Source: Zanthoxylum bungeanum | Taxonomy: Eukaryota > Streptophyta > Magnoliopsida > Sapindales > Rutaceae | Assembly: GCA_019454045.1 (NCBI GenBank) | Contig: SKCR01025341.1 | Coordinates: 310,001 to 374,000 of the forward strand | DNA length: 64,000 bases | Direction: 5' to 3' | Shown here: piece after piece, positions 10,821-21,099 of the stretch | Numbering within the stretch: position 1 is the stretch's first letter | Layout of the letters: every line of letters begins with the position of its first letter | The notes under the pieces: generated by a model | What the model saw: the letters and a program-made list of their open reading frames with translations, nothing else | What the model was told of the DNA's origin: nothing | Databases searched by the model: none | Translations under genes and position numbers: made by a program

Positions 10821-12074
10821 TAACATTTTGCTAGTCATCGAGCAAAACAACAAAATAAAATTCAATAAATACTTAAATTAATCTAAGCCACTTTCGTAGG
10901 GATCACGGTTGCATTTTAGTGTATTTAACAAGTCTTTAAACCCCTAGGTGTCCCTAGTGGATGAGTTGTAGTCTCGTGAGGGCTTACAACGATGATACCC
11001 GCAAACGTCAATCAAATGTACAATCAAACACACAAAACAAGTTAGAGACTAAACAAGTGAAATTCTTATCCAAGTTAATAGTTGTTTTCTTTCTTTCTAA
11101 ATTACCAATTAAGTAAATTTTCCAATTATTTTTACCATTCTCCATATACACAATTAACAATGTATTAATCAATTTATAGTGCCCACAATATTCATGAGTG
11201 TAATTGAAAATAGAGTAATATTTTTGTCCTAAAGTTGTATCAGAATTCACACCTTTTTGGCAATGGATTTATTTTTTAATATAACATCTTCAATCCTTGT
11301 AGCAAGCTTTGGGCCAGTGACTCCTAAACCAGTTGGCTTTAGGGCACTAGGTGTTAAGACACCCCTACAGACTTAATTACTCGGATTTCAGATGTTAGAA
11401 GTTCTACCGTTTGACGCGAACAATCACTGCTTACTGAGGCAAGAAGTTCGGTTACTAAGTAGAAATTTTATTATTATTAACTCAGGCTTTTACCGTTTGA
11501 CGTGAAAAATCACTGCTTATTGAGGCAAGACATTCGATTACTAAGTAAAAGCATGGTTAATTATTTATATACACATTTTTTTATTCCATTGCTTTCAGAT
11601 GCTTCCTCCAATAAACTATAGCACTGAATATTACAAACTTTTCACTTACTACCCATGTCTGTATGTTACCATGCATGTTGATAATACATGTCAAATGAGC
11701 ATATGAAGATCCAATTTAGTCAGTATTATGGAGAATTATCGAATTTAAATAATTCAAAAGGAAATAAACAAAAATTAACTTGTTATGAATTAGGTTGAGA
11801 TACGTCTCAGGAGTGGAAATTCCTTACACAGCTATCTCAAACACAATTTCACCTGGTTAGTCAAGTTTAAAACATAAAAAAACATATTTTTTATTATTAT
11901 TATTTTTTTTTTTTTGACTAAAAACAACACAAAGAAAAAATAAAAACAAGATATTAGTCAACTATTCCCCACCCCCAAACCTAATTGGGACAGTGTCCCC
12001 AATGTCTAAAAAGAAGAAGGAAAGTTTAGAAGACAGTACCTGGTTAGCGTGGAATTGTACATCTAAAAAGAAAA
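10821..12074 (-). other. Athila-1 3' spacer
   Basis: About 1.25 kb without a credible gene between the LOG-like gene and the polypurine tract. Two copies of a 60-base module starting ACCGTTTGACG(C/T)G lie at about 11410-11470 and 11490-11552. A segment starting GGGCCAGTGACTCC at about 11311 also recurs in the Athila-2 spacer (about 29560, 29700 and 29832). The modules are shared between copies and so are probably ancestral to the family. Confidence 0.65.
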
Positions 12075-12728
12075 CTAAAGGTTAAGATCCAGATTTAACC
12101 GACGTTTCTTACCACGATCATTATCATACCAGTTTATCTTGGAAATGATAGGGTCAATTTGTGGTTCAAATGATAAGAGTTGGTCAGTTAAATCATTGGT
12201 TGTTTTGGCAGTAAAGAGGGTATCTTTTACAGGTTTTGAAAGGAACCCATTTCTCCAGGCATCTTCAAGAAACAAAAAAAGAAAGTCAAAAAATCCATCA
12301 ACATTAAACAGTACAATTGGTTTCTGGTGTATGTTCAAGTTCGCCCAAGATAATACTGTGAAAATTTTCTCCATCGTGCCCAAGCCACCTGGCAAATCAA
12401 TAAAAGCATCGACACAGTAAATCATTTCAACAAGTCATTCGGACATACCTGGTACGATGCATTCCTCTATGTTTGATTGTCCGATAAGATTTGCCTATGC
12501 CAAAGGTTTTGGGATGATTCCCAAAACTTGACTACCTCCTTCATGTACAACCCTTGAAACGTATCCCATTAGTCCAAGATTACCACCGCCATATACTTAG
12601 TGCATATTCCTCTCAGCCATGACTCTACCCAATTCTTGTGTTGCCTCAACAAATTTTGGTTTAGATCCAGAACTAGTCCAAAAAAACACACAGATGTTAA
12701 TGACTTGTCTTCTTGAAGTTGCTTCCAT
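12075..12728 (-). pseudogene. LOG-like (cytokinin riboside monophosphate phosphoribohydrolase) pseudogene
   Basis: Reading leftward from ATG at 12728 gives 217 codons, the usual LOG length, with three in-frame stops (TAA, TAG, TGA). LOG enzymes release active cytokinin bases from nucleotides in a Rossmann-like fold. Visible signatures in order are VINICVFFWTSSGSKP (N-terminal strand; the family has CVFCGSS), [44 protein letters not shown] (the PGGxGTxxE active-site motif, with the last Glu as Lys), and WANLNIHQKPIVLFNVDGFF. The tail is GKKRR followed by LNLDLNL, an EAR-like LxLxL end not typical of plant LOGs. One stop fits CGA to TGA, a methylation-type change. It sits 260 bases after the cysteine-rich ORF, in Athila cargo position. 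Confidence 0.88.
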
Positions 12729-12988
12729 TTTTTTTTACTATCTCTCTAATCTGGATGTGTTGAAGAGAGCAATGACGAGCTAAATTTATAGATCCTGAAA
12801 AAAGGTGAGTAATAATAGCACTAGTACATGCCAAATTACAATTATTAGCTAAATAGTAAAATAAATCGTGAAAGTCAAAAAGTCTGGATCTTGTCGGCAA
12901 AAATGAAAGAACATAACAAAACAAATCACAATTATTGTTTAAAGACAAATAAATAATAATATGTACATGAAGTAACGACTTGACATCT
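12729..12988. other. Intergenic gap between the two cargo ORFs
   Basis: AT-rich 260 bases. Nothing recognisable. Confidence 0.5.
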
Positions 12989-13538
12989 ATGTGTCAGAGA
13001 CAAGCTTCCCATCCAATTTTCTTATAAATTGGCAAACATAGTCTTTTAAAGTCAGATTCTCGAGACTTAATTATTGTCTTTATCTTCGAAACTGTGTATA
13101 TAAATTGTGAATCGCATGATACACATATCCACTGGGATGTGTCTCAAGAGTCAATGATATGTCATCTAAAGACTCCTTACTCATGCCATCTATAATGAAT
13201 TTTATTTTATCTTCGCGGTTATCAGACACCATTCCTAAATAACGACAACGAGTATTTCATGTACATCATGTACATTTATAACAAACACCTAATCTTTTAG
13301 CTCTTCTTTTCTTAGCATATGTGTTTTTTCCTAAACCAGGCATAAACGAAATAAAAGAGTCAGATGACTCACCTGCCAAGCGAACTCGTGCTTCAATTAT
13401 CCAACGAATATCACTAGAAATACCTTGGATCATCAGAAGCCTCATTCTTTCAATGTGTGCTTTGTATAATTTCATCAGAGAGTTTTGAGGGAGAGAAGGA
13501 AAATGCTTGTGAAGTTTTGTGAGAACGTTTTCCATCAT
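12989..13538 (-). pseudogene. Basic cysteine-rich protein, carlavirus NABP-like, broken
   Basis: From the ATG at 13538 the frame runs about 90 codons to a TGA at 13266. It continues in the same frame through a second TGA and two TAA codons to a TAG at 12989. The first part (KLHKHFPSLPQNSLMKLY) is shared with the fused ORF in Athila-2. The middle has GLGKNTYAKKRRAKRLG followed by a cysteine cluster, C-x2-C-x2-C-x4-C if the stops are counted as positions. A basic arginine-rich patch directly before such cysteines is the layout of the carlavirus cysteine-rich nucleic-acid-binding proteins, which act in RNA-silencing suppression or gene regulation. The match is by motif and layout only; another small zinc-knuckle protein is possible. 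Confidence 0.5.
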
Positions 13539-13659
13539 GTCTATGACTTTTCCTACAAAAATTAAACACACAAAATCTCAATATATACAAAAATTGCATG
13601 GGTTGCCTCCCTGTTAGCGCTAAGTTTAATGTCATCAGCTAGACATGACTGCCCGAACA
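13539..13659. other. Gap between integrase and cargo genes
   Basis: Non-coding 121 bases. On the minus strand it contains AGCGCTAACAGGGAGGCAACC, the kind of conserved sequence that often follows integrase in Athila elements. Confidence 0.5.
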
Positions 13660-14040
13660 TTAGGCTGGATCAACAAGTGTGAGACTATCTTTTTGTTGCT
13701 CAAATGATTCTCCCCAATAGTGCTTGACACGTTGGCTATTGACCCTGAATGTGTTGTTGGAGTTAGGGTTATGTATCTCAACTACTCCGTATGGTAACAC
13801 CTGGGTAATCACAAATGGACCTGACCGCCTTGATTTCAGCTTGCCAGGGAAAAGTTTCAATCGTGAGTTGTATAACAACACCTGCTGCCCTAGTTCCAGT
13901 TGTCTGCGCACTATTTTCTGATCATGCCACTTCTTGGTCGTTTCTTTGTACAGTTTGGCATTCTTATAAGCATGAAGGCGAAATTCCTCCAATTCGTTCA
14001 ATTGGTGGAGTCGTTTCTCTCATGCTGCTTGTAGATCAAA
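13660..14040 (-). pseudogene. Athila-1 integrase C-terminal domain
   Basis: Open stretch of 113 codons with the Athila integrase C-terminal pattern: LNELEEFRLHAYKNAKLY, KWHDQKI, LGQQVLLYNSRLKLFPGKL, KSRRSGPFVITQVLPYG (GPF/Y module) and VNSQRVKHYWGE. This domain binds DNA and helps choose target sites. No chromodomain follows, as expected for Athila. It is separated from the core by a stop and frameshift near 14000-14040. Confidence 0.9.
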
Positions 14041-14990
14041 ATTTAGCTTCTTCAGTACCTAGTACGCTTTATGTTCGAGCTCCACAGGCAGATGGCATGC
14101 TTTCCCAAAAACCATTAGATATGGGGACATTCCAATGGGTGTCTTGTAAGCAGTCCGATAGGCCCATAATACGTCATCCAGTTTTATAGACCAGTCCCTC
14201 ATTCTTGACCCAACGGTTCTCTCCAAAATTCTTTTGATTTCTCTGTTGGAAACTTCAACCTGACCACTTGACTGCGGATGGTAAGCAATGGAAACTTAGT
14301 GAGTAATTTCGTATTTGGCTAGGAGTGCATCGAAGTATCTGTTGCAGAACTGTGTGCCACCATCACTGATGATCACTCGAGGTGTTCCGAAGCGAGTGAA
14401 AATATTCTTTTTGAGGAATTTTAACACCACTTTGGAGTCATTTGATGGCAGTGTTGTTGCTTTAACCCATTTGGAGACGTAGTCTACTGCAACCAGAATG
14501 TACAGGTTTCCATATGATGGAACAAAAGGTCCCATAAAGTCAATCCCCCATACATCAAATATCTCCACTTCGAGAATGCTTTGAAGAGGCCATTCATTTC
14601 TCCTTGAAATATTTCCCGTTCTCTGGCACCTGTCAGATTGAAGAACGAATAAGTGAGTATCTTTAAACAATGTAGGCCAGAACAAACCTGATTGTAGGAC
14701 TTTGGCTATAGTTTTATCTCTGTTGAAGTGTTTGCCATATGGTGATGAATGACAATATTACAGGACACTATTGACCTCCTCATGTGGTACACAACGCCGT
14801 AATAACTGATCAGAACAATGTTTGAATATGTACGGCTCATCCCAGACATAGTGTTTGACTTCTTTGAAAAATTTCTTTCGTTGCTGATGTGTCTATTCCA
14901 ACGGCCATTTCCCCGATACTATGTAGTTCACATAATTAGCATACCATGGGACTTCCTACTGATCGATGGCAAACCACTGTTCATCTGGAA
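14041..14990 (-). pseudogene. Athila-1 integrase zinc finger and core, degenerate
   Basis: The open stretch 14296-14685 holds [26 protein letters not shown] (end of the HHCC zinc finger), WGIDFMGPF (first catalytic Asp), [10 protein letters not shown] and [17 protein letters not shown] (second Asp). The N-terminal part (about 14690-14990) reads, with stops, EEVNSVL, CHSSPYG and FNRDKT. The region at 14041-14295 holds the end of the core with the third acidic site region and the linker. Several frame breaks; inactive. Confidence 0.88.
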
Positions 14991-16121
14991 AATTTTCTTT
15001 GATTGTCAGCTTAGTGCCAGTTGTACCTCCAATTTCAAGCCTTGACAAGTGATCTGCCACTTGATTTTCTGTCTCTTTCCTATCTCGGATCTCCCGTCAA
15101 ATTCTTACAGTAGAAGCACCCAACGAATCAATCTGGATTTGGCATCTTTCTTTGGGATCAGGTATTTGATTGATGAATGATCTGTGTAGACCACCACTTT
15201 GGGACCTAGTAGATAGAAACAAAATTTATCAAAAGGAAACATAACTGCGAGTAACTCTTTTTCAGCTGTTGTGTAGTTGAGTTGTGCTTCATTCAAAATT
15301 TTGCTGGCGTAGTAAAATTTGTGAAAAACTTTCTCCTTACGTTGTCCTAATACTGCACCTATAGCAAAATCACTAGCATCACACATCACTTTAAAAGGAA
15401 GCATCCAGTCTGGTGCTACTATGATGGGGGCAGAGACCGACTTCTGTTTCAAGATCTCAAAAGCATGGTGGCATTCTTTGGTGAAGTTGAAAGGCACATC
15501 TTTCTCCAGCAGATTGCACATAAGTTTAGCAATCTTGGAGAAGTCTTTGATGAATCTCCTGTAAAATCCTGCGTGTCCGAGAAAACTTCGAATCCCTTTG
15601 ATGGATGATGCTGGAGGTAATTTTTCTATCGTCTCGATCTTTGCTTTGTCTACCTCAATTCCCTTCTGTGAGATTCGATGGCCCAGGACAATGCCTTCAT
15701 GCACTATGAAATGGCATTTCTCCCAGTTGAGTACCAAGTTTGTATCTTCGCATATTTGTAACACTTTTTCCAGATTTTGCAAGCAGTGGTCGAATGAGTC
15801 TCCAAACACTGAGAAGTCATCCATGAAGAATTCCATGCTTTGTTCTATCATGTCTGAAAAGATAGCCATCATGCATCGTTGAAATATGGCAAAAGCATTA
15901 CAAAGTTCAAATGGCATCATGCGGAAAGCAAAAGTACCATACGGGCATGTGAAAGTGGTTTTCTTCTGATCTTCTGGGGCGATGGCAATCTGATTGTATC
16001 CTGAAAATATGTCCATAAAATAGTAGAATTCATGTCTCGCCAATCTATCTAGCATCTGGTCAATGAATGGTAGTGGGAAATGATCATTCCGTGTTGTTTT
16101 GTTCAGCTTCCTATAGTCCAT
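14991..16121 (-). pseudogene. Athila-1 reverse transcriptase and RNase H
   Basis: The open run 15105-16121 (338 codons) covers RT from DYRKLNKTT through [27 protein letters not shown] palm sequence and [12 protein letters not shown] (catalytic box FMDD in place of YMDD). The thumb ([19 protein letters not shown]) and RNase H ([37 protein letters not shown]) follow. A frameshift near 15100 leads to ENQVADHLSRLE at about 15035, the RNase H-integrase linker typical of Athila. Upstream the frame is interrupted at 16122. Confidence 0.92.
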
Positions 16122-16640
16122 GCATACTCTTCATCCAGTCAATGTCATTGTTGGAATCAGCTCATTCTTTTCATTTGTGACTACATTCATTCCTCCTTTC
16201 TTGGGTACACTTTACATAGGACTCACCCAAGAGATGGGGTAGATGATATCTGCATCAAACCATTAGATGATTTCTTTCGTTACGAGTTCCTTCATGATTG
16301 GATTCAGTATCCATTGATGCTCCACTGTGGCCTTGTACTCATTGTTCATTAGGATTTTGTGCATGCAAAATGATGGACTGATGCGTCAAATATCTGCTAT
16401 AATTCAGCCAATAGCTCTTTTTTTCTCGCGTAGTACTCTCAACAACTTATCTTCATATACCCATGTTAGCGACGAAGAAATAATCACAAGTAAATCACAA
16501 GAGTTTTCCAAGTATGCATACCTGAGATGGCTCGGAAGTAGTTTTAGTTCCAGCTGCGGTGGTTCTTCAATCGAGGGCTTGATTCGCTCATTTCTTGGTA
16601 GTTCCAAGTTTTCCACATGTGGTGTCGATCTGAAGCAAGA
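16122..16640 (-). pseudogene. Athila-1 RT N-terminal part
   Basis: The open piece 16404-16616 reads KPSIEEPPQLELKLLPSHL, RYAYLENS, VIISSSLT and LLRVLREKKRAIG, the Athila/Tat segment between protease and RT. The following RT fingers (about 16122-16400) are present but contain stops. Stops at the joins mean no continuous Pol can be made. Confidence 0.88.
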
Positions 16641-17623
16641 GGCTCCATCAAGATAGTTGATACATTCCAGAATCTCATCATCTAATTCCCTGTCAGTCTT
16701 GTTGGTGATGCATGCTTCAAGTTTTTAAGTAGAAAGTTGCATTGCATCTGTGTTCTGGATGATATTATCTATTACATCAAGTCTTAAACATTCCTCCTCA
16801 TTTTCGTCATTCGGGAATTTCATGGCTTTGAAAACATTGAATGTTACTTCTTGGTTCTACACCCTCATAGTTAGTTCGCCTGTTTGTACATTAATGATGG
16901 TTCAACTTGTAGCCAAGAATGGCCTCCCTAGGATGATAGGTACGTCTTTGTCTTCCTTCATGTCAAATACAATGAAATCTGCTAGGAAAATGAATTTGTC
17001 GACTTTGACCAGCACATCTTCCACTACACCTCTCGGAAATATGAGCGATCTGTCAGCAAGTTGAAGAGTGATTGAGGTGGGCTTTGCTTCTCCAATCTAT
17101 AGTTTTCTGTAAATAGACAAAGACATCAAATTAATACTAGCACTTAAATCATACAAAGCCTTACCGAAGTAATGTTCTCCTATGGTGCAAGGGATGGTGA
17201 AACTGCCAGGATCCTTTAACTTTGGGGGAAGCTTCCTCTGAATGATGGCGCTGCATTCTTCTGTCAATGCTACATTCTCGTAATCTCCTAATCTTCACTT
17301 TCGTGACAGAATATCTTTCATGAATATGACATAACTGGGCATTTATTACAACGCTTCTACAAATAGAATGTTGATATGCAGCTTTTTGAAGATCTCCAGG
17401 AATCGAGCAAATTGGTTGTCCAATTTGTGTTTCTGGAGAAGCTGCGGAAAATGTGGAGGTAGAGTAAATCTTTCTCGATCATTTTCTTTTGCCTCTTTTT
17501 CCTCCATCTATGGATCTTCTTTTCTGCTTTCTTTTGCAATTTCCTCAGTAGATGCATTGACTCCAACATCTTTGTTGATTTCAGTGCCGCTTTTCAAAGT
17601 GATGGCTTGGCATTGCTCATTCC
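16641..17623 (-). pseudogene. Athila-1 gag C-terminus and protease, degenerate
   Basis: The minus strand reads, with interruptions, NEQCQAITLKSG near 17590-17625 (the Athila gag-pro signature QCxAITLRSG), then a Lys/Glu-rich linker. The protease area follows at about 16850-17100 with [29 protein letters not shown] and [10 protein letters not shown]. The last is the retropepsin C-terminal ILGRPFLAT motif. The frame ends abruptly at the element A insertion; gag resumes at 25379. Confidence 0.82.
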
Positions 17624-17628
17624 CTATG
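17624..17628. other. Target duplication, left copy (element A)
   Basis: CTATG, repeated exactly at 25374-25378 on the other side of element A. Five bases is the normal size for Ty3/copia integrases. Confidence 0.92.
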
Positions 17629-19881
17629 TGTAGGCACTGCATTTTTGCATATAAGTCCCTATGATGAGTCTCATTTGGAGACCTACCTTTTAAGTCACGG
17701 AGGTCACGGAAAACGGACATCGGAAGGGGGAATTAAGAATAAACAAGGTTCATTGTTTTCGTTCGTGCTGCGTTCGTGTATACGTTCGAACGCCAAACAG
17801 ATTGCGGGCGTTCATGCCGCGTTCGAGGAAGCGTTCGAACGGTGTCGGTAATTCTGGTTTCGCTGCTAGCCTCTCATCAAGCCCAATTCGCCCAAGCCCA
17901 CTTAAAACACATATTTAACACATGGTGAAATCAAAACAAATCTAAAAATCACATACCAAATTAAAATAAACATTAAAATCAATCAAATATTTTAATTCCT
18001 TAATTAAGATATTCACCCACCAATTACACAAGATTCCTTCCTAACTAAACAAAATCACATACTAAATTAAAAAGATGTCATGCCTAATTAAAATCAATCA
18101 TAACAAATTAAATATTTTGTATTCCTAATCTAACCAAATTTGTCCCCCCTCAATCTTTGACTTTCCTTGCTCAACACCAAATCAAATCCCTTCCTTGTGA
18201 GACAAGGTGAAGCCCTAGCCTTTCTCTATATAAACAGCCCTTAACCAAGACATGCACTCTCATAGCTCATTCATACAAGAAAAGCCTCCCCTAGCTCATT
18301 CATACAAGAAAAGCCTCCCCTAGCTCATACACATAATATACACACAACTCACACAAATCACAAGACACAAAAGAAAATAACCCCAAGCCTTCACGTTAAA
18401 AGAACCTTCACAAACTGATCAGCCCTACACGTCCATAAGCCTCACAAATCTGCCCATGCCACACAGCCCTTCAACGCCATAAACACAACACAATTAACAA
18501 ACTGCCTCACCTTCGCCCCTTCAACACACTGTCCCCACTTTGTCAGCCACACAGTAGCCCCTAAAACACACATAAAACAGCCCCTGAACCACACCATAAC
18601 ACCACCGAAAATCACACCCAAAACAGTAGCCAAAACACCCCAAAAACAATAACTAAGATACACCAGCAAAGCGGCAGCGAATCGGAGTCAGAAGCAGCAG
18701 CAAAAGACGGAGAACGACGACCCAAAACAGTAAGACAATGAACGAGAGCAGTGAACCAGTGAACCGGAAGAGTTGCGGAGCATCCACCCTTCCGACAGAA
18801 TGCATGTTCTCTTTTGTGGTATATCGGATGGAAACCCAGACGTAAATTCCGTAGCCAAATCCGAATGGACGGTAGTACGGTCTGCACTCGGGATACAACT
18901 CCACGTACCACTTGAGAGATACATATATTTCGTTTCATCCAAAGTTGTATTTGAGCATGATGTAGTTAGTACGTTATTTATTTATTTAGCCTGATTAGGC
19001 CTAGTGCGTTATTTATTCTTAAGCATGATTTAGTCCTTTGTATGTTAATCTTTATGCATGATTTAGATATCCATGTGATTAGATATGTCGTTGTTGTGAT
19101 CCTATTTGAATGCGGTATCTAAAACCATATGAATGTATGCAATCTTCCAGTTCCCGTTCGAACGCGTCATCGAACGCAACTCGAACACGAACCTTTTGTT
19201 TACCGTTCGAACGCATTATCAAACGCTACTCGAACGCGCATGCATTTTGTATCATCAGGTCTGGTCCCGTTCGAACGCGTTATCAAACGCTACATGAACA
19301 CGAACCTTCTGTTTACCGTTCAAACTCATTTACGAATGCTACACGAACGCGCACACACTGAACTGAGTCTGTCTCATCATATTTCATGCATAATTGCCTC
19401 TTGGGTGATATCTCTTGCATTATGTAGCCAATCATATTACTTGTATTCCTGCATTTATCCATTCGATGTATTCATAAGATAGTACTCAAGCATGATTAGG
19501 TTGTTCTTAGTTTTCCATATCATATGATTGAAATATGTACATGAGATTCCCATGTGATGTTGCATGTTGTGATGAACTTGTTGATGTATGCATGTGAATT
19601 TAGAAGCATGATACTCTTGGAAATAAGTGTTACTTAGACTTGATTAAATTATTACATAAATCCTTTCATTACAAGTGACATAAGTAAGGGACCATTCCGA
19701 ACCCAACGGTTTGAGGTATTCCCTTGTGAGGGGTGAGTGCGGCCTTAAATCTCATTTTCCCGGTTCACACCTGGTGGCGACTCCATTATTCTCCGGTTTA
19801 GTCCCCCGTGTCTACTCCGTACTCCCAACCGGGCCGCGAGCCCGGGACATCATGCGTCGCCCCAGATCCTGTGTTCCCACA
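17629..19881 (+). repeat. Element A 5' LTR
   Basis: 2253 bases, TGTAGGCACTGC to GTTCCCACA. Contains a TATA box, two copies of a 29-base repeat (18264-18321), and clusters of CGTTCGAACGC-type palindromes at 17770-17850 and 19150-19350. Compared with the 3' LTR it lacks about 140 bases near 18796 and one 29-base unit. Confidence 0.92.
18226..18233 (+). promoter_or_regulatory. Candidate TATA box of element A LTR
   Basis: CTATATAAA in a pyrimidine-rich context about 600 bases into the LTR. The same box is at about 23539 in the 3' LTR, and a matching ACTATATAAAG is at 32677 in element B and in its short 3' LTR. Conservation between families supports a promoter role. Confidence 0.6.
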
Positions 19882-19884
19882 GTC

Positions 19885-19902
19885 TGGCGACTCCACTGGG
19901 GA
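19885..19902 (+). other. Primer binding site of element A
   Basis: TGGCGACTCCACTGGGGA three bases after the LTR. Its complement, ending ...GGAGTCGCCA, looks like the 3' end of a plant tRNA-Arg. Ogre/Tat elements are known to use tRNA-Arg. Identical in element B (34533-34550). Confidence 0.75.
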
Positions 19903-21050
19903 TAGAGAATCGGCCCCGAAATATTGTATTGTAATGTTTGGATTTATGTTCTAATTGACCGTGTCTATAGTGGATAAAATGAGGGTTTAATCAAGGGCAT
20001 CTTGAAGCTAGGTAATGGTTTAGTGTCTGTCTTCATTCACTACCTTCCTAGAAGGAAAAGCTGTGAAGGCACCTATATGGCCATCTACCCTTAGCCTATT
20101 GTGATGGACTAATTTGGAGGACTCGTTGTTTATTCCTGACACCAAGCGATAAGAGCCTAAGAGGCTTGGGTATTTAACTGAGCCTCACTCCACCCTCCCT
20201 CTGGGGAATCTACAACGGGAAATCCATTTGACAGTTAGTCACACACCATAGCTCATTGGCACGTACCTTAGTGTATAAAAAAGGGTGCGCTCACTTGGTC
20301 GCTCGAACCCTTGAGTGGGGAGACCTAGTTGTGGGCCATCCTTCGCCGGTGAGAGCCTTTGTCTACACTCTTGCGAACCCACCCATAGACCGGGTTTGTA
20401 TGGTTAAAGTAACAATTATTTCCTTGAATATGTGCTTGTGGACCATCCTCATTTGGATGCAGTTGGACTATTGTCAGAAATGCGAACTTGCTGGGCCATT
20501 TAAACTGGGGCGAGTTCGTACCTTATGACCATTAGGCCCAAAGCTTCTAAAATGTTGATGGGCCATTCTGTAGAAATCATTGTTTTATGTTTGCATTATC
20601 TTACTTTGTGCAGTTGTGCTTGTGTTCGGAACATTACCATTTGGATTTAGTTGGGCTCCTTGCCATGAGATGTGAACTTGTTGGGCCATTTAAACTGGGA
20701 CGAATTCACTCCTATGACAGTTAGCCCAAAAGCTTCTAAAATGATGGTGGGCCGATTTGTTTGAAAATTTTAGTTGATTTAGTATGTTATATATGTTACA
20801 TGCATCTCATGCACCTCATGCATACATGTACCATGTTAACCCCATTTTTTCTTAAAAGCCATCATAGATACCCGTTGGTTAGGGAAGAGGACAAACTTGT
20901 CAAAAGACCAAGCAGCCACCAAGAGTACCGGCAGAAGACCTAACCCAACGGGATAGGAAACTCATTCATGCATGCATGCATACACGTAACATATCCTGCA
21001 TTCCTTTTCGTGTTTGTTCTGTTTTGTAATAACAGGTTTCAAAGAAAAAA
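19903..21050 (+). other. Element A conserved internal leader
   Basis: About 1.15 kb with no gene, collinear with 34551-35330 and 36470-36590 of element B. Shared blocks include GGGGAATCTACAACGGGAAA, CTTGAGTGGGGAGACCTAG and GTTGGGCCATTTAAACTGGG. Compared with B it lacks the purine-rich 1.1-kb segment at 35340-36470. At its end, TTTTGTAATAACAG followed by GTTTCAAAG looks like an intron 3' splice site, and the next codons read SKKKKRKR. Confidence 0.7.
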
Positions 21051-21099
21051 AAGAGAAAGCGTCAAATACAAGCCAACCAGAAGCAGCAACAGTACAATG

